Source: an uncultured Collinsella sp.
Lineage (GTDB): Bacteria > Actinomycetota > Coriobacteriia > Coriobacteriales > Coriobacteriaceae
Assembly: GCA_958353395.1 (NCBI GenBank)
Contig: CATWSG010000016.1
Coordinates: 1-45,628 of the forward strand
Length of the DNA stretch: 45,628 bases
Reading direction: 5' to 3'
Shown here: positions 22,833 to 31,563 of the stretch, one piece after another
How the letters are laid out: the number at the start of each line of letters is the position of its first letter
Numbering within the stretch: the stretch's first letter is position 1
Position numbers and translations under genes: made by a program
Notes under the pieces: generated by a model
What the model was told of the DNA's origin: nothing
Database searches by the model: none
What the model saw: the letters and a program-made list of their open reading frames with translations, nothing else

Positions 22833-23900
22833 CTATGCCTCGCGCATGAGCTGCACGAGCTTTTGTCTGGTCACCTTGGCCTGTTCGTTAGCCATATTGC
22901 GTTCGTTTCTAAAGGCCGCATCTGCAACGCTCATCAGGTCGGCATCGGAAATCTCGCCAAGGCCCAGCCCCTCGAGCGTCGCCGGCAGACCGACGCGCTG
23001 GCAAAACTCGAGCACCTGATTAAGCTCGGGCGCACGCTCCAGGCGCAGCTGCACCGCCAGGCCAAATGCCACGGCCTCGCCATGCATGGCCTTGCAGTCG
23101 GGCAGGATCGTCAACCCGTTGGCGATCGCATGCGCCAGCGCCAAACCGCCACTCTCAAAGCCAACACCCGAAAGCAGAATATTGCACTCGATCAGGCGCT
23201 CAACCGCCGGCGATATACGGCCCTTTTTGAGATCGCGCTTGGCAGCGACGCCGCACTCCATGAGTGTGTCATAGCAGGCACGAGCCGCAACCAAGGCCAA
23301 GTGTCCCGGCGCGCCACCGTGCTCGTTGGCGCCGTGCGCCGCGGCGCACGAACGCGCCTCAAAATACGTTGCCAGCGCATCGCCCATACCAGCGACCGTC
23401 ATACGCAGCGGGGCCGCCGCGACCACGTTGGTATCGACCACGACCAAGTCTGGATTCTTCTCGAGCATCAGGTAGCGGTCGAACGACCCATCCTCGTGAT
23501 ACAGCACCGAAATCGCGCTGCACGGACCGTCCATCGACGCCGCCGTGGGACATACGCACAACGGCAACTCGGCATATAACGCAACGGCCTTGGCGATATC
23601 GAGCATCTTGCCGCCGCCAATGCCCACCACCATGTCGCAATACTCGGCCCGGGCTTCCTTGGCCATTTCGACAACGGCATCTTCCGTACACGGACCGTTG
23701 TAAATCTTAAAGAACGGCTCGCTTAGATCTTCATCCAGAAATCCATCGACGATCTGCCTGCACAGCCGGTCCTCGGTGCCCTGGTCAAACAAGACATAGG
23801 CAGCGCAGCCCAACCATGACAGATACCTGCCCTGACGCGAGAGCTCACCCGGCCCCTGAACATATCGTCCGGGACCGCCATAAACCATGGGAAGCGCCAT
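22833..23900 (-). CDS. Glycerol dehydrogenase-like protein (GldA paralogue)
   Basis: A 355-residue member of the iron-containing/glycerol dehydrogenase family. NAD-binding glycines are in V-G-I-G-G-G-K (92-98), and the metal ligands match GldA: Asp174 (GMGDALATY), His258 (AHAIANG) and His273 (AMHGE). It is a diverged copy of the gene immediately upstream on the same strand. A terminator at 23964-24001 separates the two, so this one is probably transcribed on its own or by read-through. AAAGGG lies upstream of ATG 23900. Substrate may differ from glycerol. Confidence 0.85.
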   Translation of the reverse strand: MALPMVYGGPGRYVQGPGELSRQGRYLSWLGCAAYVLFDQGTEDRLCRQIVDGFLDEDLSEPFFKIYNGPCTEDAVVEMAKEARAEYCDMVVGIGGGKMLDIAKAVALYAELPLCVCPTAASMDGPCSAISVLYHEDGSFDRYLMLEKNPDLVVVDTNVVAAAPLRMTVAGMGDALATYFEARSCAAAHGANEHGGAPGHLALVAARACYDTLMECGVAAKRDLKKGRISPAVERLIECNILLSGVGFESGGLALAHAIANGLTILPDCKAMHGEAVAFGLAVQLRLERAPELNQVLEFCQRVGLPATLEGLGLGEISDADLMSVADAAFRNERNMANEQAKVTRQKLVQLMREA

Positions 23901-23963
23901 ACGAGAATCCGCCCTTTCATCAACAACAATTGGTGCAAAGCAACCTGACCCCTTTGCGCCATA

Positions 23964-24001
23964 GCAAAAAGGGGCAAAGCCGTCTGCCGGCTTTGCCCCT
24001 T
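23964..24001 (-). terminator. Rho-independent terminator after gldA
   Basis: A 14-bp perfect stem (AAGGGGCAAAGCCG paired with its complement) with a 5-nt loop, followed on the minus strand by a T-run, 13 bp past the gldA stop. Confidence 0.9.
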
Positions 24002-24013
24002 CCTTAGCTTGAT

Positions 24014-25114
24014 TTACTCATCCATGAGATAGTAGTGGCCCAGCGCGTCGGCACCCAGGATGGCGTTTGCGACCATCTCGGGCGTCACCTCAAACGGCAT
24101 GTTGCACATGGTGTCATCGGGCGCGCAGGCGGCCTCGGCAACAATCATGGCTTGCTCGCGCGTAAGCTCGGCAACGCCAAGTTCCTTCATCGTGACCGGC
24201 AGGCCCAGCTCAATGCAGAAGCCCAAGACTTCCTCGAGCTTCTCGGTCGGGGCATCCTCGAGTACCAGCTGGACGATGGTGCCAAAGGCGACCTTCTCGC
24301 CGTGATACATGCCGTGGCACTCGGGCAGCATCGTCAGGCCATTGTGGATGGCATGAGCAGCAGCAAGGCCCGAGCTCTCAAAGCCAATGCCAGAAAGCAG
24401 CGTATTGGCCTCGATGATATGCTCGACGGCAGGCGTGAGCGCACCCTTCTCCAGCGCGACCTTGGCCTTAACGCCATCGGCCATAAGCGTCTCGTAGCAG
24501 AGCTTGGCGAGCGCCAGACCGGCCATACCGCCCTTGCCGCCAGCGCAGGTGCCGCCGTCGGCGTCATGCGTCGCCTGAGCCTCGAAATAAGTTGCGAGCG
24601 CATCGCCCATACCGGAAACCGTCAGGCGCACCGGGCTCGCCGCGATAACCGTCGTATCCATAAGGACGATATTGGGGTTTGCCTTCAGGAAGAGGTACTT
24701 GTCGAACTGGCCGTCATCGGTATAGAGCACCGAAAGCGCCGAACACGGAGCATCGGTCGAAGCAATGGTGGGGCAAATGATAACCGGGGACTCCAGGTAA
24801 TAGGCGACGGCCTTCGCGGTGTCGAGGATCTTGCCGCCACCGACGCCGACGATGATGTCGCAACCGTTGTCGCGCGCGAGCGCAACCAGACGATCGACCT
24901 CGCCCTTGGAGCACTCGCCGTTAAAGTCCTCAAACAGCAGCTCGGCCTTAGCCTCGGCAAAGCCGCCCTCGATCTTGGCACCGACGCGCTTCTTGCCCGA
25001 AGGCGTCACGATGACGAGGGCCTTAGCGCCGAGCGGCTCGACATAGGAACCGAGCTTGGCCAGCTCGTCCGGGCCCTGGATGTACTTGCTGGGGCTATTG
25101 AAAATTGCAGCCAT
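24014..25114 (-). CDS. gldA: Glycerol dehydrogenase
   Basis: NAD-dependent oxidation of glycerol to dihydroxyacetone, or the reverse in redox balancing. The 366-residue protein has G-V-G-G-G-K (90-95) for NAD, and the zinc ligands Asp171 (GMGDALATY), His254 (AHAIHNG) and His271 (MYHGEK), in the positions known for bacterial GldA. It lies between the paralogue and the iron alcohol dehydrogenase gene. Separate terminators flank it, so each of the three seems to be its own transcription unit. The ribosome binding site (GGGAT) is weak. Confidence 0.93.
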   Translation of the reverse strand: MAAIFNSPSKYIQGPDELAKLGSYVEPLGAKALVIVTPSGKKRVGAKIEGGFAEAKAELLFEDFNGECSKGEVDRLVALARDNGCDIIVGVGGGKILDTAKAVAYYLESPVIICPTIASTDAPCSALSVLYTDDGQFDKYLFLKANPNIVLMDTTVIAASPVRLTVSGMGDALATYFEAQATHDADGGTCAGGKGGMAGLALAKLCYETLMADGVKAKVALEKGALTPAVEHIIEANTLLSGIGFESSGLAAAHAIHNGLTMLPECHGMYHGEKVAFGTIVQLVLEDAPTEKLEEVLGFCIELGLPVTMKELGVAELTREQAMIVAEAACAPDDTMCNMPFEVTPEMVANAILGADALGHYYLMDE

Positions 25115-25129
25115 AACTATCCCATTCTC

Positions 25130-25176
25130 TAAAATAAAAAAGAAAGGGGCTCCGTACAGATACGTGCGGAGCCCCT
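25130..25176 (-). terminator. Rho-independent terminator after the iron alcohol dehydrogenase
   Basis: A 10-bp perfect stem AGGGGCTCCG / CGGAGCCCCT with a 12-nt loop, followed on the minus strand by TTCTTTTTTA. It lies 22 bp past the dehydrogenase stop and within the leader of gldA. Confidence 0.88.
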
Positions 25177-25197
25177 CGTTACGATAACAAGAGTCGA

Positions 25198-26421
25198 TTA
25201 GAAATCGATGTCGGTGTCGTAGTAGCAGGCCTTGAGGATCTTCTCGAAGTCGGCAGCCTTGGTCTCACGCGGGTTCTCGGGCGTGCAGGCGTCCTGCTCG
25301 GCGTTCGCGGCGATCTCGGGCAGCTTGGCGAGGAACTCCTCCTCGGAGACCATCTGCGGGTTCTCGGCGTCGACCTTCACGCCACCATTCGCGTAATCCT
25401 TGATGGACTGCGGAATGTTAAGCTGGTCGTTGAGGTCGCGAATCTTCTGGACGAGCGCGGCGATGAGCTCCTCGTTGGTCTCGCCGGGAAGGTGCAGAAT
25501 CTCCTTGGCCACGTAAGCATAACGCTCGGCAGCACGGGGATCCTTGGAGTTCCACTGGATGACCTTGCCCAGGTACATGGCGTTAGCAGCACCGTGGATG
25601 ATGTGGCCGTTCTCGAAGGCAGCACCGGTCTTGTGAGCCATGGAGTGAACGATGCCGAGCAGGCCCGAGGAGAAGGCGATACCGGCGATGCACTGAGCCT
25701 CGTGCATGTGCTGACGGGCCTCATGGTCGCCAGCATAGGACTTGGGCAGCCACTCGACGATCTCGCGGATGCCGTGCAGAGCGTTGGCGTCGGTGAACAT
25801 GGAAGCGCAGGTGGAAACGTAGGCCTCCATGCAGTGGGTCAGAGCGTCCATGCCGGTATGAGCGCACAGCTTGGCGGGCATGGTGTAGGTAAGCTCGGGG
25901 TCGACGATGGCGACATCAGGGGTGATGTTGAAGTCGGCCAGCGGGTACTTGATGCCCTTGGCGTAGTCGGTAATGACGGAGAAGGCAGTGACCTCGGTAG
26001 CGGTACCGGAGGTAGAGGAGATGGCGCAGAAGTGAGCCTTCTGACGCAGCTCAGGGAAGCTGAACGGCTGGATGATATTATCGAAGGACTCCTCGGGATA
26101 CTCGTAGAAGACCCACATGGCCTTAGCGGCATCGATGGGAGAGCCGCCGCCGATGGCGATAATCCAGTCGGGCTCGAACTCGCGCATGGCCTCGGCGCCC
26201 TTCATGACCGTCTCGATGGACGGATCGGACTCGACGCCCTCGAACAGCTTGACCTCGAAGCCGCCCTCTTTGAGGTCGGCCTCAACGTCCTGCAGGAACC
26301 CGCCGCGGCGCATAGAGCTGCCGCCAGAAACGATGATGGCCTTCTTGCCCTTGAGGTTCTTCACCTCGTGGCGAGCGCCCTCACCAAAGTACAGATCGCG
26401 AGGATTGGTAAAACGTCCCAT
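25198..26421 (-). CDS. Iron-containing alcohol dehydrogenase
   Basis: A 407-residue group III alcohol dehydrogenase (butanol/ethanol dehydrogenase type) that disposes of reducing power by reducing aldehydes. Visible motifs are G-G-G-S-P-I-D (91-97) for NAD(P) and metal ligands Asp192, His196 (MDALTHCMEA), His263 (MAHKTG) and His276 (IIHGAAN). ATG at 26421 has AGGAGG with a six-base spacer; 17 upstream codons are open but not conserved. Codon use is strongly biased to a few C-ending codons, as expected for an abundant protein. A 9-bp inverted repeat lies in its leader. Confidence 0.93.
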   Translation of the reverse strand: MGRFTNPRDLYFGEGARHEVKNLKGKKAIIVSGGSSMRRGGFLQDVEADLKEGGFEVKLFEGVESDPSIETVMKGAEAMREFEPDWIIAIGGGSPIDAAKAMWVFYEYPEESFDNIIQPFSFPELRQKAHFCAISSTSGTATEVTAFSVITDYAKGIKYPLADFNITPDVAIVDPELTYTMPAKLCAHTGMDALTHCMEAYVSTCASMFTDANALHGIREIVEWLPKSYAGDHEARQHMHEAQCIAGIAFSSGLLGIVHSMAHKTGAAFENGHIIHGAANAMYLGKVIQWNSKDPRAAERYAYVAKEILHLPGETNEELIAALVQKIRDLNDQLNIPQSIKDYANGGVKVDAENPQMVSEEEFLAKLPEIAANAEQDACTPENPRETKAADFEKILKACYYDTDIDF

Positions 26422-26921
26422 ACTGTGCCTCCTAAACAAGCCCCTCTTAGACTTGCGTATATAACGGAGCACCCGATTGGCTCCGTTAGGACCGTTTTGC
26501 GCGTTGCCGGCGATGACAATGCGCGATGTCTAAACGTCTCAACGCTCAGACAAACACTATTTTACCGTTCTGGTTGGTCAGTTATTCACCTAAAGCCAAC
26601 AATGATGAAACGTTTTTTCTATCCCTGAAGACCCTTGTGCGGCATCCATACTCCCAAGCTGGGCAAACGTTTTATCAAGGTTGACCACATATCCCGGGCA
26701 GGACTGTGCCACTCCAAAATGCGCCCCGTTCGCCGCCAAAAATCGACCGTTTGCGGCACCGTGATACCACTCAGTCGTCCAAGGTGCCGACATTTGTGCG
26801 ACATCCGTCTTCGTGGTGCAAAGGTGCATGTCCAAGTGCGGCACCCCCGGTGTGCAACAAGCGGGTAAACTAGAACCTTATATAGAGACATTTGAACCCT
26901 AACCGCAGCAAAGGAGGCCCC
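26422..26921. other. 500-bp divergent intergenic region
   Basis: The part next to the dehydrogenase is its leader, with the inverted repeat at 26462-26488. From about 26590 to 26880 the sequence changes to GC-rich text with recurring TGCGGCAC/GTGCCGAC-like words and a minus-strand frame of about 85 codons. This does not look like an ordinary promoter region and may be a dispersed intergenic repeat; I do not call a gene in it. AAAGGAGG at the right end serves the gene at 26922. Confidence 0.4.
26462..26488 (-). promoter_or_regulatory. 9-bp inverted repeat in the alcohol dehydrogenase leader
   Basis: TAACGGAGC and GCTCCGTTA are perfect complements around a 9-nt spacer, about 40 bp before the start codon. 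It could be an operator or a leader hairpin. Confidence 0.5.
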
Positions 26922-27998
26922 ATGGCATTCGATCCCATTCAAGAGGATTGCCATCGCCTCGTTCTTGAGGCCTTGCGCCGCGACAATATCCCGCTCACCG
27001 ACGGTGCCGCCGTAGAGCGTCTGATGGAACAATTCACCCGCAACCCCGCGCCGCTCATCGTGCACGACCGCGACCGCGCCGGGCACCTCATTGCCAAGGT
27101 AGTCGAGGCTGTCGACTACCGCATTCCCTTTATCCCCGACGATACCCAGGCAGAGCAAGAAGAAGCCGCAGCCGAGAACATGCTCCGCGAGGCGGCCGCA
27201 CTCGATCCGGCCAACTGGGACGCTCAGCGCATGCTGACGGCACTCACCGCCGAATCCAACGAGGAATACGTACAGTACCTGGTGTCCAAGTGCGATGAGG
27301 TCGAACACGACCTGGCGCTCAAAATCGCCTCGGCACAGGACCCCTACGAGCGTGAGGCCGCAGGCGACCTTACGCGCCGCCCCTATCTGCGCTGGCTTGC
27401 CGCCTTGGCATCGCGCGCCCTCATTAGCGGCCGCTATCGCATGTCGCTCGAAGCCGCGAATCGCAGCTTGGACTTTGCGCCCAACGACCCCGCTGGTGTC
27501 CGCCACACCGCGATGCTCGCCATGGCAAAGCTCGAATACCCCGCCGAGGAGCTCAAGCGCTTTCGCTCCGCACACTCCGTGCCGTACCTCGCGAATACCC
27601 CACTGCGCCGCCGCCCCAAAGATGCGGAGCGCGACTTGGACCCGTGGACGCTCATCGCGCTGATGAGCACGGCTTGGCGCGAACTGGACTACGAGGGCGC
27701 CGAGCACTACCTGCGTATCCTTGTGCGCTCGTGTCCGCACGCAGCCGAGGCACTCTACTTCCAAACCGAGTTTCCCGATGGCGTCTATGCCCGCGTCAAC
27801 GTGGGTGTGGGCTCCACCGACGAGCTTGTCCTTGCGCTGTCCGAGGCGACGCCGGTACTGCAGGAGGGCCTGGGCGCCCCCGACAACGCCAGCTTTGCCG
27901 CCTGGGTCGCCACCAACGACATCGTGCGCTCCCAAATCGACGAGCGCATCCTGCGCGCAGCCGAGCAGGGGCTTCCATTTAAGGGAGGAGACCTCTAA
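26922..27998 (+). CDS. Helical-repeat (TPR-like) hypothetical protein, 358 aa
   Basis: ATG at 26922 follows AAAGGAGG. The 358-residue product is soluble, acidic and built of amphipathic helices with Ala/Leu spacing like TPR units (for example A-A-L-D-P-A-N-W-D-A-Q and A-A-N-R-S-L-D-F-A-P-N-D-P). No catalytic motif is recognised. The stop overlaps the start of the next gene (TAATG), so the two are translated together. It is a scaffold or regulator candidate; its function is unknown. Confidence 0.75.
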   Translation: MAFDPIQEDCHRLVLEALRRDNIPLTDGAAVERLMEQFTRNPAPLIVHDRDRAGHLIAKVVEAVDYRIPFIPDDTQAEQEEAAAENMLREAAALDPANWDAQRMLTALTAESNEEYVQYLVSKCDEVEHDLALKIASAQDPYEREAAGDLTRRPYLRWLAALASRALISGRYRMSLEAANRSLDFAPNDPAGVRHTAMLAMAKLEYPAEELKRFRSAHSVPYLANTPLRRRPKDAERDLDPWTLIALMSTAWRELDYEGAEHYLRILVRSCPHAAEALYFQTEFPDGVYARVNVGVGSTDELVLALSEATPVLQEGLGAPDNASFAAWVATNDIVRSQIDERILRAAEQGLPFKGGDL

Positions 27999-29041
27999 TG
28001 GATCCGAGCGTCTACATCCCCGCCTACCTGGAGCGCACCTATCTGGCGTCGCACCCCGAGCTCACCGATGCAGCACGCGAGCTTGTCCATAACGACATTA
28101 GTGCGAATCCCCAAAAGTACGCGCAGTCCGAGCATGCCCAGGCGCTGCTGTCCTATGCCGGTGTTCATCGCCACCTGCTCGACGAGCTCCATCGCATCGA
28201 AGATATGGGCAGCGACGAGGAGTTTGAGCAGACGCGCAATCGCCTGTTCGACGACATGCGCGATGAGCTGCTCAAGATTGTCCGCGTCGACGCACTGACC
28301 GTCGACGCGCAGCTGCTCGCCATCATCCTGGCCGACACACCCGTTGACGCCTGCCTGGGCGACCTGATGAAGCTCGAGGCAACCACGGCCGATTACCTGC
28401 AGCAAAGCGTGCCCGGGTTCGATATGGAGGCCCCGCACTACTGGGCCAACAAAGTTTTGACGGACGGCGTGACGGCGGCAGAGCTCACCGTGAGCGAGCC
28501 GGCGCTTATCGGGTGGCTTCACACACTCGAGGCCATCTCGCAGCTGTGCATGGCGAGCGCCCGCTACCGTGCTGCCGTCAACTATTCTCGCCGTGTTCTT
28601 AAGGCGGAAGGCTATCCCACCCGAGCGGCAGGCACCGTGTTACTCGCCCTCGCTCGCTTGGAAGACGAGGACGGCTTTTTTGCCCTGGCCCACCAGCTCG
28701 AGGAGCAGATGGGGGCCGATGCCCTCGAGAACTCTCCTTGGTATCTGCTCGCCCGCACGATTCTGCTGTTCAAAACAAACAAGATGCGCCCGGCGACACG
28801 CGCGCTGCGTGAGTTCGCCAACCGCTGCGAGGGTGGCGCGTTCTTCTTACTGAACCCCATGTACCAGACACCGTACCTTCCCTGCCGGCCCGAGCCACGC
28901 GATCCCTGGGATCTTTCGCACCAGGCCGTTTGGGAAGCGGACGGCATTATCTCGGACACTCCCGACTTTGCCCCCTGGGCCAATGCCTGCGAAGACGTGT
29001 CGCAGCTTGCCCAGGAATTTGCGCGCCGTTACGGCTTTTAA
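27998..29041 (+). CDS. Helical-repeat hypothetical protein, 347 aa, partner of the preceding gene
   Basis: ATG at 27998 shares a base with the upstream stop codon (TAATG), a sign of translational coupling. The 347-residue product resembles its neighbour in size and helical character (A-R-Y-R-A-A-V-N-Y-S-R-R-V-L-K-A-E-G, then A-L-A-R-L-E-D-E-D-G), suggesting an old duplication or a heteromeric pair. No membrane segment or catalytic motif is seen. The lipid II amidation gene follows 45 bp later, so the three may form one operon; this would link the pair to cell-wall work only by position. Confidence 0.72.
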   Translation: MDPSVYIPAYLERTYLASHPELTDAARELVHNDISANPQKYAQSEHAQALLSYAGVHRHLLDELHRIEDMGSDEEFEQTRNRLFDDMRDELLKIVRVDALTVDAQLLAIILADTPVDACLGDLMKLEATTADYLQQSVPGFDMEAPHYWANKVLTDGVTAAELTVSEPALIGWLHTLEAISQLCMASARYRAAVNYSRRVLKAEGYPTRAAGTVLLALARLEDEDGFFALAHQLEEQMGADALENSPWYLLARTILLFKTNKMRPATRALREFANRCEGGAFFLLNPMYQTPYLPCRPEPRDPWDLSHQAVWEADGIISDTPDFAPWANACEDVSQLAQEFARRYGF

Positions 29042-29086
29042 CGGTGCAAACGCCACGACCATGTCATTCACGTTAGGAACGGCTTC

Positions 29087-31264
29087 ATGAATCTCCGCTC
29101 ATCTCTTGCCTGCACCTCGAGCGATATCGCCCGCTGGGGGCTGCGCTCCGTCCTTAAGCGCCAGGGCGGCGTACTCCCCGGCCGCATCGCCATGAAGATC
29201 GATCCCGAGCTGCTGAGCGACCTCGCCGGCCTTGTCGACCGCAGCGTGGTGATCACCGGCACCAACGGTAAGACCACCACTTCGAACCTCATCGCCGACG
29301 CCGTTGCCGCCAGCGGCGCCACCGTGGTATGCAACCGCGCCGGCAACAACATGGAGCCGGGCGTGGTGGGCGCACTGCTCGAGGCGCGCAGCGGCCTCAA
29401 GCGAGTCGGCGGCGGCAAGCGCGTGGGCGTTTTTGAATGCGATGAGCTCTACACCGTGCGCGTCCTGCCCAAGCTCAAGCCGACGTACTTTGTGCTGCTC
29501 AACCTGTTCCGCGACCAGCTGGATCGCTATGGCGAGATCGACCACACCCAGGACGTCATCGCCCACGCGCTGGAGCTTTCGCCGGCAACGACGCTCATCT
29601 ACAACGCCGACGATCCGCTGTGCGCCTCGATTGCCGCGCGCGTCCCCAACACGAGCATCGCCTTTGGCATCGACGGCGCCACGGGCACCGAGTCCGATCG
29701 CATTAGCGACTCGCGTTTTTGCTCGCAGTGCAACGCGCCGTTGGAGTACGACTATGTGCAGTATGGTCAACTCGGCGCCTACCATTGCCCCTCGTGCGGT
29801 TGGGCACGCCCCGCACTGGTCCGCCGTGTGACGGGCGTGGAGCTCGGCTGCGACGGCTACGGCTTTGACCTGGTCTTTGGATCTGCGTCCGACGCAGCTG
29901 CCGTACACATCGCCACGCGCTACAACGGCCTGTACATGGTCTACAACGTTGCCGCCGCATTCTTTGCCGCACATGAATTAGGCGTGGATACGGCGCACCT
30001 GCAGCCCACGCTCGATGCCTATGTGCCCGCCGGTGGTCGTATGGGGCGCTGGGATATCGCCGGCCGCACTGTCGAGGCCAACCTGGCTAAGAATCCCGTG
30101 GGCTTCGATCGACAAATCCAGTCCATCAAGACGGCAGGCGGCAGACTCTGCGCTTTCTTCCTCAACGACAACGATGCCGACGGCCACGATGTATCGTGGA
30201 TCTACGACGTCGACTTCGAGCGCATCGCCGACACACCGGGTCTTGTCGCCTTTGCCGGAGGCACGCGTGCGCACGACATGCAGGTACGCCTCAAGTACGC
30301 CGGCATCGACGCCGCCATCATCTCGGATATCGAGCAGGTGATCGGCGCCGTGGCAGACGAGGCCGCCAATGACACCTTCTACGCCGTCGCCAACTACACG
30401 GCCTTCCCGCCGCTGGTCAAGGAACTCGACGAGCTTAAGGGCACCGATGCGAGCTCGGTTGCCTCCCACGCCGTAACGCGCGCCGATGGCGGCGCTGTCC
30501 CCACCGACATTGTGCCGGTCGAGCTTTCGCGCCCGCTGCGCATCGTCTACCTGTATCCCGATGCCCTCAACCTCTATGGCGACGGCGGCAACGTCATCGC
30601 CCTCGAACGCCGCTGCACCTGGCGTGGCATTCCCGTGCGCGTGGACGAGGTCCGCATGGGCGAGACGCTCGATCTCACCGACGCCGATATCGTCATGATG
30701 GGCGGTGGATCCGACCGCGACCAGTTGGCTGTGGCACACGAGCTGCTCGCTCAAAAAGACAAGGTCGCGGCCTATGTTGAGGATGGCGGCTCGCTGCTCG
30801 CAATCTGCGGCAGCTATCAGCTGCTCGGCCGTTCGTACTACATGGGCGACAATCGCATTGAGGGTCTGGGCGTCATTGCCGCCGAGACCGTGCGTGGCTC
30901 TGACCGCCTGATCGGCAACGTCGCCGTCAAGACCGACTTGGCACCCGAGCCCTTTGTGGGATTCGAGAACCATGGCGGCCGCACGCTTTTGGACGCCGAT
31001 GCCACGCCGCTCGGAACGTCCGTCGTCACGGGCACCGGCAACAACGGCGATGATGGTCTTGAGGGCCTCATCTACAAGGGCGTCATCGGCACGTACCTGC
31101 ACGGACCGGCACTGCCCAAGAACCCCGAACTCGCCGACTGGCTCATTACCCACGCCCTCGAGCGCCGTGGCGACGCGCAGGCCACAGCCCTGCTGCCGCT
31201 CAAGCCCCTCGACGACACCTACGAGCGCGCCGCCCACGACGCAGCCATGAAGCTCCTCCCCTAG
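29087..31264 (+). CDS. Fused MurT-GatD lipid II isoglutaminyl synthase
   Basis: One 725-residue chain carries both subunits that amidate D-glutamate of lipid II to D-isoglutamine. The MurT part (1-450) has the Mur-ligase P-loop G-T-N-G-K-T-T-T (58-65), the inserted Cys4 zinc ribbon (Cys212, 215, 234, 237) and the C-terminal DUF1727 region with D-V-S-W-I-Y-D-V-D-F-E. A roughly 30-residue linker follows. The GatD part (about 483-725) has the amidotransferase nucleophile Cys574 (A-I-C-G-S-Y) and His672 (T-Y-L-H-G-P). The two are separate neighbouring genes in the species where they were characterised. ATG at 29087 has AGGA upstream; a terminator follows at 31271. Confidence 0.95.
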   Translation: MNLRSSLACTSSDIARWGLRSVLKRQGGVLPGRIAMKIDPELLSDLAGLVDRSVVITGTNGKTTTSNLIADAVAASGATVVCNRAGNNMEPGVVGALLEARSGLKRVGGGKRVGVFECDELYTVRVLPKLKPTYFVLLNLFRDQLDRYGEIDHTQDVIAHALELSPATTLIYNADDPLCASIAARVPNTSIAFGIDGATGTESDRISDSRFCSQCNAPLEYDYVQYGQLGAYHCPSCGWARPALVRRVTGVELGCDGYGFDLVFGSASDAAAVHIATRYNGLYMVYNVAAAFFAAHELGVDTAHLQPTLDAYVPAGGRMGRWDIAGRTVEANLAKNPVGFDRQIQSIKTAGGRLCAFFLNDNDADGHDVSWIYDVDFERIADTPGLVAFAGGTRAHDMQVRLKYAGIDAAIISDIEQVIGAVADEAANDTFYAVANYTAFPPLVKELDELKGTDASSVASHAVTRADGGAVPTDIVPVELSRPLRIVYLYPDALNLYGDGGNVIALERRCTWRGIPVRVDEVRMGETLDLTDADIVMMGGGSDRDQLAVAHELLAQKDKVAAYVEDGGSLLAICGSYQLLGRSYYMGDNRIEGLGVIAAETVRGSDRLIGNVAVKTDLAPEPFVGFENHGGRTLLDADATPLGTSVVTGTGNNGDDGLEGLIYKGVIGTYLHGPALPKNPELADWLITHALERRGDAQATALLPLKPLDDTYERAAHDAAMKLLP

Positions 31265-31270
31265 CACCCC

Positions 31271-31308
31271 ACCACCACAAAGGGAACAGGCACCTTTGTG
31301 GTGGTTTT
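31271..31308 (+). terminator. Rho-independent terminator after murT-gatD
   Basis: ACCACCACAAAGG and CCTTTGTGGTGGT form a perfect 13-bp stem around a 9-nt loop, followed by TTTT, 6 bp past the stop codon. Confidence 0.9.
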
Positions 31309-31326
31309 GACCCATCCCAGCGGTTT

Positions 31327-31382
31327 GTCTCAATCTGTAACATCTAGACCGTTAAAAGTCGTCTTACTGTTACAGAATGAGA
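31327..31382. repeat. Palindromic repeat, copy 1
   Basis: TCTCAATCTGTAACA at 31329-31343 faces TGTTACAGAATGAGA at 31368-31382 with a single mismatch. The same unit recurs at 31408-31462, so it behaves like a short dispersed palindromic (REP-like) element. Confidence 0.75.
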
Positions 31383-31407
31383 TGTTCGTCCCGACGCCTG
31401 CCTTTTG

Positions 31408-31462
31408 TCTCGATCTGTAACAGATAGAGCCGATTTGCCCGCCCAGATGTTACAGGTTGAGA
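31408..31462. repeat. Palindromic repeat, copy 2
   Basis: TCTCGATCTGTAACA at 31408-31422 faces TGTTACAGGTTGAGA at 31448-31462 with two mismatches. Arms match copy 1 except at one or two bases while the loop sequences differ, which suggests selection on the arms. Confidence 0.75.
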
Positions 31463-31544
31463 TATTTGAAGATCGGGATAGAGAGCCAGCTCCTATGTGG
31501 TGGTTTTCCAGTTTGCCAACGATATACGCGCCGGCAAAAAAGTC

Positions 31545-31553
31545 TGCTATACT
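31545..31553 (+). promoter_or_regulatory. Extended -10 promoter of tRNA-Glu
   Basis: TGCTATACT is an extended -10 element (TG-N-TATACT) ending 10 bp before the mature tRNA 5' end. No good -35 is present at the right distance, which extended -10 promoters tolerate. Confidence 0.55.
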
Positions 31554-31563
31554 CTTTCCCGCT

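Noticed and set aside
26619..27935. 438-codon minus-strand frame opposite the helical-repeat gene
   Set aside because: Its main part is a shadow of the gene at 26922; only the last part lies in intergenic sequence and has no start signal.
29978..31333. 451-codon minus-strand frame opposite murT-gatD
   Set aside because: The plus strand clearly encodes MurT-GatD; the reverse frame has no recognisable motif.
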